Shown one piece after another: positions 51,801-63,499 of a stretch of DNA of 64,000 nt. Each line of letters starts with the position of its first letter. Within the stretch, counting starts at the first letter, position 1. Source of the stretch: Adineta vaga (taxonomy: Eukaryota; Rotifera); the NCBI GenBank assembly GCA_021613535.1, contig CP075495.1, forward strand, positions 8,246,001 through 8,310,000. Direction: 5' to 3'. Position numbers and translations under genes: made by a program. The notes below the pieces were generated by a model, which saw nothing but the letters and a program-made list of their open reading frames with translations, had not been told where the DNA came from and made no database searches.

Positions 51801-54800
51801 CTCTGTGTCTTGTTCGTTTTCGATGAATGAAGGATGGAAAGAAAAGACAAATTGTGCGTATAACATGTATACATCGTCAATATAAAAATTAGAATTTGAT
51901 TTACTACTTCTCTTCCATCCTGAACAATAGTATGATAAGGACAATACTATTTAGTAGTAGATACCTTCAAAAAAATCGAAGAAGAAGAAGAAGAATGAAA
52001 CGAACGACACACATTCTAATCGAAAAAAATCTATTCAATAGTCATGACAGAAAGGAAAAAAAACAACGAAGTATTAAAGCTGATTGAATTCGAATCGTAT
52101 TTGAGCTCTCGGCTTAAGTAAAGGTCGTTAAATAGAATAGAAGATGAGACTTACAATATAAAGATATGTACATATATTGATGATGACTAGAAACTTATTG
52201 ATATGAGCTGGAAGAATATAGATCTGGCATCAGAAGACATCTATGCGAAATCCATCTTCCAGCTGATATACAACTAAGTGAAAACAAGAATCGTTTGTTT
52301 GTTGATGATCTTGTGTATGTTGAAGAAGAAAGAAATGAATCTATGAAAATTTGGTTGATGTAAACTGCTCATTTTATATACGAAACGAAACGAGATGATA
52401 AGGGGAGAGAGAGAGAGCACGAAAGAGAGAAGAAGCAAGTAAAATATGTTCTTCGGGGTATGCGCATTGGTCGAAAAATTCTTCTTCGCTTTTTTTTTCG
52501 TTAATGCAAACACTGTTATCCGTTTTCGTGATGTTGACATACCTTTAAAGACAAAAAAGCGCTTTGACGACAAATGTCTTATCCAAGAAATTAGAGATAA
52601 AAATCTAAACTCAAGTATGTTCTATACTTGCTAACAAGTAACCTTTTCATTGACGAGAATAGAGCGGAGAAGAAGAAGAAGAAGAAGAAAGAAAGAGATA
52701 ATGATGATAATGATGATGATAATAATGATGAATTTTGAAAAAGAAAAATATGCTAACTTTTCAAAACGAATGAATTTCAATCCGTTTTGTTACAGTAATC
52801 AACAATTGATATGAACTATCTTGAATGTTTGATGTATTAAAACAAAATAAGAAAATTTCTCACATACGTAAGAGATAAAAGTTTCAATTGTCTATTCACT
52901 TTCATTAATGAGAAAGATGAAAAGTCTATCATTACATCATTTTTCACTTTAGACTTTGGATAGGAATGAATCATATGTGATAATCAGTTTGTCTTTCAAG
53001 TACTTTGACTTCTGATATCTACCGTTTGTTAAGTAAACATACAGATACTTGTCTTTTATATGTTGTTTAAAATTACTAGACAAAAAGCAAGAAGAGCGAA
53101 GTCAATGATGATAATGATTGACATGTTCACTCTTAAGATTATACGAAGAGATGAAATCAGTTGATTATACATGAAAATTTGTCTGATTAGACCGTCCTAC
53201 TTGACATTCTTTTCTTCAATTAAACAAGCAGCAGCAGAAGAATAAGAATAAGAAATGCAACTAACCTTATCAACAATTTGTTTATAGGTACAATGATTAA
53301 GAAATTCAAGTTCAGGACAATCAGTATCCACAAAACCATCTTGAGGTTCAACCCAACATTGTGTAAGAAAATAATAACATGTTGGATGATCACAATAAAT
53401 ACTAGAAGAACGCCGTAATGGCATGGTACGAATTTCTCGTGTTGGACTTCTAATTGAAAACAACCAAATCGCTTTAGTTTACATTAATTAAATAATCAAG
53501 AAATTCTTACGTATCAGATAAACGACCATATTCTACAGGATAGATTCGATATTGTACAAGACAAGTTCGAACATTTTCATCTGGATAAAAATTAATATCA
53601 GAATTTAAACGAAATATATCTTTTGAACTATCTTCTTTTGGTACCTAAAAAAACATAAAATTATATTTTTCGAAGAATTCTACTTCTCTACATACATTCA
53701 TTTTAACTTCAAGAACGAGATTATGTATGTTATTATGTGACATAGCAAAATGAAATCCTTCTTGAAGCCGTCGTCTTAAAAAAGAGACAATATCAATTAT
53801 TTATTTGAATGAGTTTTCGTGTTTAACATTTGATTTACCTTATGAAAGTATCAAGAATAATATCCGGAATTCGTTTTGGTGCATTTGATAAATGTTTTAA
53901 ACTATCGAATGAACGTATAAATGTTCGTATATAGAAAAATTTTGCAAGAGCTTGTCGTTTGGAATCTAATTCGGATGGATTCTTCTGTTGTATATCATCA
54001 TCATCATGTTTCGGAATACCAAGCAACCCATAAGGAAATGGATCCGGTCTAGTAAAAATCAGGATAAAAAAAGAGATTAAGTTTTTCCTGAATGAACAAT
54101 AACATACTTGAGTATTAATCGTTCTATATTTTTATGTAGTACAACACAACAAGATGATATTGTTGTTGTTAATACTAGTCGTTGTTGAATTGATATGGAT
54201 GATGATGCACAGGAATTTGTTCGTTGAGTAATCGATGAAACTGGTATGGATGTGGATGAATTTGTTCGTTGAGTAATGGATGTAACTGGTATTGATGCCG
54301 ATGAATTTGATCGATGATTAGTCGATGAAAGTGGTGTTGAGGTTTGTTGTTTACGATTACTATCCGTAAAATTACCTGATTTCATTCGCGAACGTGGCCG
54401 AAGACGAAGAAGATTATTTCGAAAATCTTCTATGATCTATAGAAGACAAAAGACAATAATCTTATAGATCTAAATTTCGATATTTAGTTATGACTTACAT
54501 GATGTCGTTCAACTGTACTTGCATTCGATTGAAAAGCAAATTTCAAAAAGAGTAATGGCGCCTGTCCCATAATACGTAATAACATAAAACTGTAGGGAGT
54601 AGTGTCATTATTGTCATGTATCAAAAATTTTATATAAGATTGACCATCCAAAAGAACAAAGGAAAAATATTCGGATAGAAATGCTTCAAAATCATTTTTG
54701 GCTGCACGACATGAAACAATTGAATGAGGTTGAGGGTGTGGGTGAGAGAGATGATGATTCATGTTGAATAAAGAATTCGAAAGAGAATCATTGACTAAAA

Positions 54801-57455
54801 TTATTGTTAGATTATGTGTATACATAAAACGTTGCCTATTAAAATGGAAAGATAGATTCGAATAATACAAAAATGAAATGAATCTTTTAGTTCTACCATA
54901 ATGATCCATCAAGGATAACAATTGGACGCCAAAAGTCGAAGAATTCTTGAAGACTTTCGTCTCTAAAATAGAGGTCAATTTTTAAGTACGAATACAATTC
55001 CTATCTGTAAAAATATAATGGGTACAATCGCTTAATTGTTCATTAATTCGTATGCTGATATTATTCACAAATCAAAATAATATTCTGTCTGCATAAAAAC
55101 CACATGTCAAACTTGAAAAAATGTTACTACATACGTAATACAAAATGGATACTATGTAGATAGATTTTCTTTTGATATTCAACTCTTTCTTCTCTAAACA
55201 TCAGTTTAGATTGACTCATTACTAGAAATTTTCGATTGAATCATTTCAGTCATTGACTTACTTGACATTTAAGACTGTTTGTCGTGAATTATTCATTGTT
55301 ACATAGAAAATAGGTTTTCCACGTTTAATTGTTTCTGGTACTTTATAATATGATGAATTTTGAGCAAATGTATTAATTAATGTTAAATGTCGATCAGTCA
55401 CCGAAACACTAAAACATTGAAATTCAAATAGAATTATAAGAATTTATTTGTAACTAAAACGCTTACGTTTGTATCACATCATTGTATCGTCGAACCAGAT
55501 TATTACGGGTAACATTACCTGATTTTGTTGTTTGATTGTACGATAATTGGTTTGATTCTTGAAGAAAATAGATTGGTGCTTCTTTGTAAACACGAATATC
55601 TGTTCGAATACTCTCCGCTAATGGCCAAACAGAACGAGCTACATAATATATTTGAATATCATATCGCCAAGGTAATATTAAATGAACTTCAATTTCATCT
55701 AAAAGAATCAAGTTTTGTCAGACACAAAATAAATAAATAGATAGATAGATACAGAAAATTCATCGAACCTTTTTGAATTTGAACATGTCGAACAGTATAA
55801 CCTTCACGTAAACGTAATGAAAGTACATTTTCTAATGAAGTTTTAAGAACGGATTGATTGACTAATTTATATGATACAGGAAGACTAGTCAAATTTAATT
55901 TACTAGAAAAAATAAAATTAAAATTGTAGTTCATTTCTTAGAAATCATTTGAAAAATCAGACCTGTTTCGATTATTTTCATCTTCAACACTAAATGATCC
56001 AATAGGTATTCGTTTCGATGGCGCAAAACTTTGTTCACAAACTGCTTTATGAAAACCTAATTGTCAAAGAAATTAAGTAGTCTTTTTGAATAAATACAAA
56101 AAATTCTTCTTACCCCAAGATAATAATTCATGTTGAAATTCATTCAATCGTTTGCAAACATTAAATAATTCAAATTGATTCGAAAATAAACGTGCTAATA
56201 ATGTTGATCCATTACTTATATGATCAACATCAAAATGTATAAATGAACCAAATGTTGATAAACTAATAAATCTCAATAATTCTTCATTAGGAACATGTCC
56301 TAAACTAGCAATAGGTAATTTAAATATTTTAGTATTTGATGATTTTTGTCGTTGATTATTCGAACCAATTTGTACAAATGAACAACTTATTATACGAGCA
56401 CGTATTTGTCTCATAACTGTTTCAAATGCTGTTAAATTTGGAACATCAAGAATACCGTCCGTAATAATGACTAATGCAGCTGTTGATTCTTCTGGCATTA
56501 ATTGTAAAGCAGTAATACCATAGCTTAACATATTGATAATAGCACATGATGATTCACTATTCGAATAAACTGAATTTAACTAGAAAGAAAAAAAAATGAT
56601 AAAAAAATCTTTTCTCGTCTATCAATTTGTTCGAAAATGAAGATCATCAATAACGTACATGACTATTGATATTATCATCGGAATCCATCGTAGATGATAT
56701 GGAATGACTATTAGATGGTTGACCATTACTCATCACTTTATGTAGAAGATCAGTGGCATTTTTTAAATTATTTGTTATATCACGGCAAACACTTTCTAAT
56801 GTTGACCGACTCAATCGATAACCTTTTATAGAAAAACAAAAAAACAATGATAATCTTCATGTAAATTCTTCTTCTTCGTCATTTACCATGAATAAGTACT
56901 TGATGATTTGGTGCTCGATGTAATGGAAAATAGACATAAACTGAAATATCTATTTCTGGTTGAAATTGAACTTCACAACCTGGTAATGTAAATGTTTGAG
57001 CAAGTGAATATAAAAGTACACATAAACAATTTGTTAATGATTCTAAATAGATATGACCACCATCCATAGAAACTGAAGCACATGAATCAGTCATATCAAG
57101 AATAAAAGCAAATTTATAACGTGTAGCAAAGTAAGAAAAATGTGTTGAACTAGTACAGATAATAGTTGATGATGCTGGTATGGGTACATTATTTTGGTCA
57201 ACTGCGGAAAGAAGAACAATTTCATCGGATGATTGTTTCTGCCAAAAACGAAAAAAAAAAATTTATTATTTGAAAATAATAATGTAGTATACGAACGATT
57301 TCTTCTGTTGTTGGTATCCGAACTGGATTTGATGATAATGATGACGATGAAGCAGCAATTTGTTGAAATTGCCATAATGCTCGAGTATTTCTTGAAACTC
57401 GATAGTTTCGACGAAGTTGAGCGAATACTTGATTAGCATAAACTGGAGTCTGCAT
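39895..57455 (-). CDS. SZT2: SZT2 homologue, KICSTOR complex subunit (giant gene)
   Basis: A single gene of about 17.6 kb encoding a very large protein, homologous to SZT2, the KICSTOR subunit that recruits GATOR1 to lysosomes and restrains mTORC1. The first exons were worked out: 57297-57455, 56887-57238, 56659-56822 and 56114-56579. They give LRRNYRVSRNTRALW, CEVQFQPEIDISVYVYFPLH, APNHQVLIHG, ITALQLMPEESTAALVIITD and LGHVPNEELLRFISLSTFGS, each with a clear counterpart in human SZT2. These form an N-terminal VWA-like region. Dozens of short exons follow, for example within 53266-55950, 49055-50104, 46011-47110 and 43316-45065. The stop is at 39895-39897 after IYRSDQNSLVR. Exon borders in the middle were not all resolved. 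One intron (50660-53265) is exceptionally long. The middle and C-terminal thirds are assigned by continuity of frame and strand. Confidence 0.82.
50660..53265 (-). other. 2.6-kb intron inside the SZT2 gene
   Basis: The donor follows YKQIVDK (exon end 53266, GTTAGT) and the acceptor precedes INEVDRECF (exon start 50659), both phase 0. Nearly all other introns in the window are 45-80 nt. The intron has two CT tracts that each run into GTGTCT (about 51418-51439 and 51788-51810), a GAA tract (about 52672-52690) and an ATGATA-rich tract (about 52700-52730). Short open frames occur on both strands but none is recognisable. It could hide an enhancer, an alternative promoter, an unrecognised exon or an old insertion. 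Confidence 0.6.
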
Positions 57456-58210
57456 ATGAATCTTGAATAAAAGAAAATTAAATTGATTGATTTGATGTAT
57501 GTATATATTTCTAAAATACAAAGTTAGAGAACAAATATAAAAATCCATTTATATCTATCTGATATTCGTTTAATCAAGCCAAATCAAACGAGATGAGATA
57601 TTTTCAAGTCCATAGTTTACTTATGCTACATCAAGAACGAACAAACTATCTATAGCTGTCACTAGCTGTCAACAGGTAAAAAGAAAACAGCAGACTTCTA
57701 TCTATTCTCTTAATAGTCTTTGATGCAATAGAGAAATGATAATTTGTTTTATTTATTCATAATTCATACCGAAAAACTGTTAAGAATATGGTTATGATAG
57801 CGATAGCGGTAGAACATTTTTTGGTACATTTTAATTACATAATTCACTTTATTTTATAGTTTATACTTGAAGTTTCACTTTTTACTATTGAAATGAAATA
57901 TCCTCATGTGATTTAGATCTGATATAAAGAATAAGTTGTGTGCTGAGAACAAATCTTCATTATATTATATCACCAATTTCCTTCTATTATGAGCTATTAT
58001 GTTTTGATAGATTTGCTATTTGACTCCGACCTTCGTGCTTATATTTTTTCTCATTCTTATCAAAATATAATTTTCGATAGCGACCATCTGTTTTGTTGCA
58101 CAAATACACATAGACATTTATTGTTTTAACCATCACTCCATTGATTATCAATCACGACAATCGTGTTCTATTTTGTTTAGTTATAGTTTACGTATATTTA
58201 CTTTATAACG
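57456..58210. other. Divergent intergenic region, SZT2 and galactonate dehydratase
   Basis: This is 755 bp of AT-rich DNA between two divergent start codons. It should contain both promoters. No coding or RNA gene was seen. Confidence 0.5.
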
Positions 58211-59830
58211 ATGAAAATTGAAAAGATGGACATGTTTCATGTCAAACCACGATGGCTTTTTCTGAAGGTAATCATTTGTTTGAACTGCAATATACACGTA
58301 TATCGACAATAATTGTTAAGATTACCTGTGATGATGGAACAGTAGGATGGGGTGAACCTGTAGTGGAAGGACGTGCTCAAACAGTTGAAGCAGCTGTTAG
58401 AGTAAGAAATTATATTTTCTTCTTTTTTCGTTCATAGAAACGATCACTTTGTGTAAACTTTGTTTATCTCTTTTCAGGAAATTGCACGATATTTAATTGG
58501 TCAGGTAATGTATGAGAAATGTTGATATGTTTATGTAATGGTTGATTTAAAAATAGGATCCACGAGATATTGAAAAACATTGGCAAATAATTTATCGAGG
58601 CAATTTTTATCGGTATACGATTTTTTAGATGTGTCATGATGCCTTTCATATCGAAAATTTGCATTCTTTTTGTATAGAAATGGACCGATTCTTACTAGTG
58701 CTTTATCAGGTGTTGAACAAGCTCTCTGGGATATTCTTGGCAAACAGTATATTTGCTTCTAGATTAGTTTTTCGTTTTGAATAAGAATCGACTTTTATTT
58801 AGTTTAAATGTACCTGTATGGCGATTACTGGGTGGTAAAGTACGCGATCGTATTCGCATGTATGGATGGTTATCATTGGAACCAACTGGCGATTATATTG
58901 ATTTGTACGCTAAAAGTATCAATGAAAATGTCGAAGGCTTTACAGCTTATAAAACATGTCCAATTCCACCAATGCAAATGATTGAACAACCACACGTACT
59001 ACATGCTATTCGAAATAATGTTGTTCGTCTTCGAGACAAAGTCGATAAACAAATTGATGTTGCTTTAGATTTTCACGGACGCTGCACACCTGCTATGGTA
59101 CGTTTTCATTTAAAATTATTTGTTTTATCACGTTCAGATTATCATGTAGTCACGTCGTTTGATTCATATGATTAAGGATGTGGATATTATGTTTATTGGT
59201 ACGTATTCTTTGATACGAAATCATTGTATTCAAAAAATCTCGATAGAATTCTTTGTGATTCTATTTTGTTCTTTTAATATTTATAGAAGAACCTGTATTA
59301 CCAGGTGATGTTGCTGGTTTGAAACAAGTCTCTTCATCGACCAGTATTCCTATCGCTACAGGAGAACGTCTGTTCACACGTTGGCAATTCAATGATTTGA
59401 TCGAACAACAAGCTGTAGCCATTATTCAACCTGATATTTCTCATTGTGGTGGCATTTTTGAAGCTCGCAAAATCGCTTCCATGGCTGAAGCTCGAAATAT
59501 TGCAGTTGCACCACATTGCCCACTTGGTCCAATTGCATTAGCTTCTTCATTACAATTTGCTTCTTGTACACCAAATTTTCTATGTCAAGAACATTTAACA
59601 TTAGGTCATGATTACCTCAAAGTTCCATTTCAAGTAAGAAGAGATTATTTGTACGTTCACATTAATGATACATAATTTCTATCTAGGTTAAAGAAGGATA
59701 TGTTGAGGTACCATACCTTTCCGGACTAGGAATTGAAGTAGATGAGGAAAAAGTACGAGCAGGTATGTTTCCGGGTGATTGGCCAACACCACAGTTTCGA
59801 CTTAAAGATGGTAGTTTTGCTGAATGGTAA
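58211..59830 (+). CDS. Galactonate dehydratase-like enolase-superfamily enzyme
   Basis: Predicted 374-aa mandelate racemase/enolase-superfamily sugar-acid dehydratase, closest to D-galactonate dehydratase (DgoD), which removes water to give 2-keto-3-deoxygalactonate. Nine exons: 58211-58267, 58321-58401, 58478-58504, 58557-58612, 58678-58746, 58803-59097, 59150-59198, 59287-59633 and 59687-59830 (1125 nt). Motifs in order: [58 protein letters not shown] (metal Asp and catalytic His), [10 protein letters not shown] and [10 protein letters not shown] (metal Glu residues), [23 protein letters not shown] (catalytic His) and a C-terminal SFAEW. The active-site set looks complete. The enzyme is characteristic of bacteria and fungi, so horizontal acquisition with later intron gain is inferred. 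The first intron lacks a strong pyrimidine tract. Confidence 0.9.
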
Positions 59831-61058
59831 AACTACTTAGTTTTTTTTTCATAAAAGTTAAACATGCACATGTTAATGAGAAAGTGACTAATTAGATTAT
59901 GTTTAATATACGAACATTAAGCTATCCTAAATATAGCACGGTACTTATATGCATAGTCACGTTTTACATTACTTGAAAATATAAGGAGATTTGATTAAAA
60001 ATATATATAAGTCACAGTTAGATATTTACGTCTTAGGAAAAGAAATAGAACATCAATTACAATACAATTAGTTTTCTTAATATCGAAGTCATATATGAAA
60101 CGAAAATTCGAAGATGTTCGTATCCAAATATTTACATACACACATAATATCAGTTTTGCTTATTTTATTGCACTTACAAATAAAACAAGAGATAATGGAG
60201 TAGATTGAACGCTACATAACAGATGAATAGATTTGAAGGCAATGATTCTATTCATTTGTTTAATTCACATTTAATTCAGTAATAATATCTCATCTGTTAA
60301 CGCAATAACTACATGGCAAATGAATATTTTACACTAGTATTTTATTCGATTGCTTTCTCTGTTATTATTGAGTATGGTACATTTGTGAGTTTATAGAAGA
60401 TCACATGTTAAACGAACAATGATTAGCATGAATCTGTACATGTATGTTTTCAATGTCACAGTTAAAATGGTTGCTTGATTATCGACTTGAAGATCATAGG
60501 TTAAATAAATGTATTAGACGATAAAGTTATTTCATTGTCTTGCTTTCTTTGTTGCAAGTATATCAGAGCGATCAAATATTGAAGAATATCATGTAAGATG
60601 AATAGGTTTCATCATAGGTTTATTCACATATGTTGTTCACGTCATGTGAATAATATCTGCATCTCAATCATTGACAAATTATTTATAAAGTGAATCTTTT
60701 CAATCATCACTTTATTCAGCTATTAGCTTTACTCACCCATATCGATTATTTGTTCACTAGTTAGTTGAGAGATGTAATACAATTGATTATGCACAACGAC
60801 AAGTATAATCATTTTGTTCGTAATCTCGCATATGACTGATGATCAATATAAGCTTATTCTTATCGTTCAAAAACGCCAAAATAAATGAATAAATATTACC
60901 ATTCTTATATTCACAAACATTATCATAATTCAACCGAAACTTCAATATCATCAATGGAATATGAATTTCATTAGCACTGAATAATCAGAACCATAACTAT
61001 TTTCATCAATAGTTTGATTCTAAAAATTGAAGCTATGATGTATTTATTGGTAAGAGGA
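59831..61058. other. Gene-poor region with diverged repeat-like stretches
   Basis: This is 1.2 kb of AT-rich DNA without a recognised gene. Similar word patterns (AGATGAATAG, then TTATTCAC or TAATTCAC, then AATAATATCT) occur near 60221-60292 and 60596-60658, suggesting an old diverged duplication. AGATGAAT also recurs near 61069 and 61346. Confidence 0.4.
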
Positions 61059-61439
61059 TCACTTCTCAGATGAATTCGCTAAACGAGCGTATTGTTCCAT
61101 GACATCGTTGATCTGATTGATAATACTTCAAATTTACCAACTAATTGGAAATGACGCAAAATTAGAATAAATGTAACGCACAGTTTGTTTAAATAGTACA
61201 TCAATAGTATCACGAAATAGTCCATTGATTAGCTGATCGAAGATGGCAAAGAAAATGAATGGCGGTTTTCCAAAGATTATGTTCTCGTTTTCCATGTTCC
61301 AAAACCATATACTAGATTCGATCAAATGATTATGCATAATATAACAGATGAATAACGAATATCTTTGTAATAAGTTCATGTATGAATTGTCTCTACGATG
61401 AAACCAAAGTTCGTTTATGTATAATGAAACACCAATCAC
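61059..61439 (-). pseudogene. Weak coding relic of unknown family
   Basis: A minus-strand open stretch reads HRRDNSYMNLLQRYSLFICY, then PPFIFFAIFDQLINGLFRDT and VLFKQTVRYIYSNFASFPIS. After a short interruption another frame gives QINDVMEQYARLANSSEK and a stop at 61059-61061. The amphipathic, ordered character and the plausible C-terminus suggest a former exon pair, but the 25-nt gap is too short for a normal intron and no family was recognised. Chance open reading in AT-rich DNA cannot be excluded. Confidence 0.25.
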
Positions 61440-62020
61440 ATGTTATATGACAAGCCGTGAAAATAATTTCATTCAAATTTTACAATGAATTTACTGACGG
61501 GTGTCAAGATAGAATTCTACAGGAACAATATAAAATTGATGAATTATTTCATACCAATAGACCGATACATTCATCTCGTGAAATACAATATAAATGCTTG
61601 TCGTTAAGTCAAGTAAATAACCATAAGATAAATGAATAATTAACATCAGAATTGTATTCAAATACTTTGTTCCGTTAGAATTCGATATTTCCATGTGAGT
61701 TAGTGCGTGAGAAGTGAAATGTCAAATGAATGTTTTGTACGACATTTGCCAAAGTTTTATTCATCTATTTTGTTCACTTCGTAGAATTATTCCTATATAT
61801 CGTTATGAAATTATTATTGAACGGCACAAAAACAGTTGATACACTTCAAGCATGATCGACCACCAATATCGTACTCATCTACTTAACACACATCGAAACC
61901 AATCGTCCATGACAGTCTTGCGGGAAAGGTTTGCACAACAAATGAATGCCTTAAACAACGTCTCAATTCAACTATTTTGTCGCTTATCAGAGAAAAAGTT
62001 TTAGCTAGTAATTTGTTCTA
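61440..62020. other. Intergenic region
   Basis: This is 581 bp of AT-rich DNA downstream of the B-box-like gene. A minus-strand frame (61491-61694) was seen but has no recognisable domain. Confidence 0.4.
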
Positions 62021-62763
62021 TTATTGCAAAGAACATGATTCAGTCTTAGGTGGTTGTTTTCGAGGAGAATTTTCAGTCGATTCTAATTCTGGTTCTTCTA
62101 AATCGAAAAACGTCAGAAAATTTCAAAATCTTATCATGATTGCGAATCAAATTCCTCAGATTATAGCGACATTAATCAGTTACGGATCTTACCTATGGGA
62201 TATGGTTGCTGTGGTTGGGTTTCTTTGTGAACAGCTTTTTCTTTAGCATAAATAAGATCATCCCAAATAATTTGATCACTTAATTCTGTATGTAATTCCA
62301 CCGTAATTGGCTCATTGATATGTTTTAATTCCTTATTCAATTCGTGAACTTTATGTTTCAATCGAGTTAAATCAGCTTCAATAAAATTTTCTGTTTCTTT
62401 CAAATTATTCAATTCATAAGAAAATCTTGTAAAATTTTCATTGAGTTTAGTTCGTTTCGAATTCAGTAATTGAGTTACTTGTCGACGAGTTTGTTCAGCA
62501 ACGAGTTGTACTTTTTCAATCATCATTTCTTGCCATTCATCAATTTGTAGAAGAAGTGGACTATGTAAGTCATTAGATTTTATTAATCTCTCAATTCTAT
62601 CTCGAAGTGTATTGCGATGCGTAATTACACCAGCCATTTCATTAGATAGAGCTTTCCGATGAGTTTTAAAATCTTTCGTACAGAAACAAGTTCCACATCC
62701 TGTGCAATAGCTTGTACCAAGTCCTTTGTGACATACCGAGCATCGATTCGTTGTTTTTGTCAT
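62021..62763 (-). CDS. B-box-like zinc finger and coiled-coil protein
   Basis: Predicted 215-aa protein from exons 62193-62763 and 62021-62097 (648 nt; 95-nt intron). The start ATG lies 2 nt after a pyrimidine-AG acceptor (TTTTGTAG), which indicates a 5'UTR intron or a spliced-leader site. The N-terminus has a Cys/His zinc-binding pattern, RCSVCHKGLGTSYCTGCGTC followed by FCTKDFKTH, like a degenerate B-box. A long coiled coil follows (about residues 45-170, including RRQVTQLLNSKRTKLNENF and ADLTRLKHKVHELNKELKHI). The C-terminus is polar (EEPELESTENSPRKQPPK). TRIM-like B-box proteins with NHL repeats are common in bdelloids; no RING or NHL domain is present here. Function is unknown. Confidence 0.7.
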
Positions 62764-63499
62764 CCCTACAAAAGAATATAATAGAACATGTGACAATTTA
62801 TCTCATAAATTATACGTTAATCAAGACATATATGAAATGAATTAATTTCAGTTTTACTTACTCGATCAATCGAAAAAAAATTTGTTTTAAAGTATAGAAA
62901 TACTTTCACGTACTCGAGAAGAATAATAAATGAATGATGAATTTACATTAGTATTATACTGATCGGACGAACAGAAGCAAAAACAACTCATTTCGATTTT
63001 CTCTTTCTCTCCTTCAAAATTCTTTTGGTTACATGTGATGAAAGTATGAGCATGTCTGCCAAAAGACAACCTATAAATATTAGTGCAATATTGTTAAATG
63101 GCAACACTTCAATTTCGAGGTATGAGAAGCTAGTTATTAAAAAGAAACCATCAATTTTCTTTTTACAAGTGCTTCTTATTATTTGATGTAGGAAAATCAC
63201 ACGAAGCTTATTAACATACGAACGAAAAAACATGCAAGTGAATGAATAAATTACTTTTCTCCTTTAAGGACACACTAAAATCAAGTTTATAAAAAATATA
63301 GTGGACAAATTTCTAATACGTATTTCAATCTATTGATAACAACACATTTTGTTGAAGTGTAAAAGATTGTCAAGTATACATTGAATACTAAAAGAATAGT
63401 ATGATGATGTATTCTTATATTGGACAAAAATTTGATTTCATTTTTGATTCAACATCAAAATAAACAAAATTTTGAAATTCATCGATTTCTATCAGCTAA
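62764..63499. other. Intergenic region
   Basis: This is 736 bp of AT-rich DNA between two minus-strand genes. It should hold the promoter and 5'UTR of the B-box-like gene. No coding exon was supported. Confidence 0.45.

Noticed and set aside
51453-51944. Overlapping open frames on both strands in the long SZT2 intron
   Set aside because: They have no family resemblance, are composed of low-complexity runs and show no consistent start, so they were not called as a nested gene.
57456-57548. Longer N-terminus of SZT2 starting with an upstream ATG near 57548
   Set aside because: The added residues are AT-rich and hydrophobic by chance, while the homologous protein starts close to the ATG at 57455.
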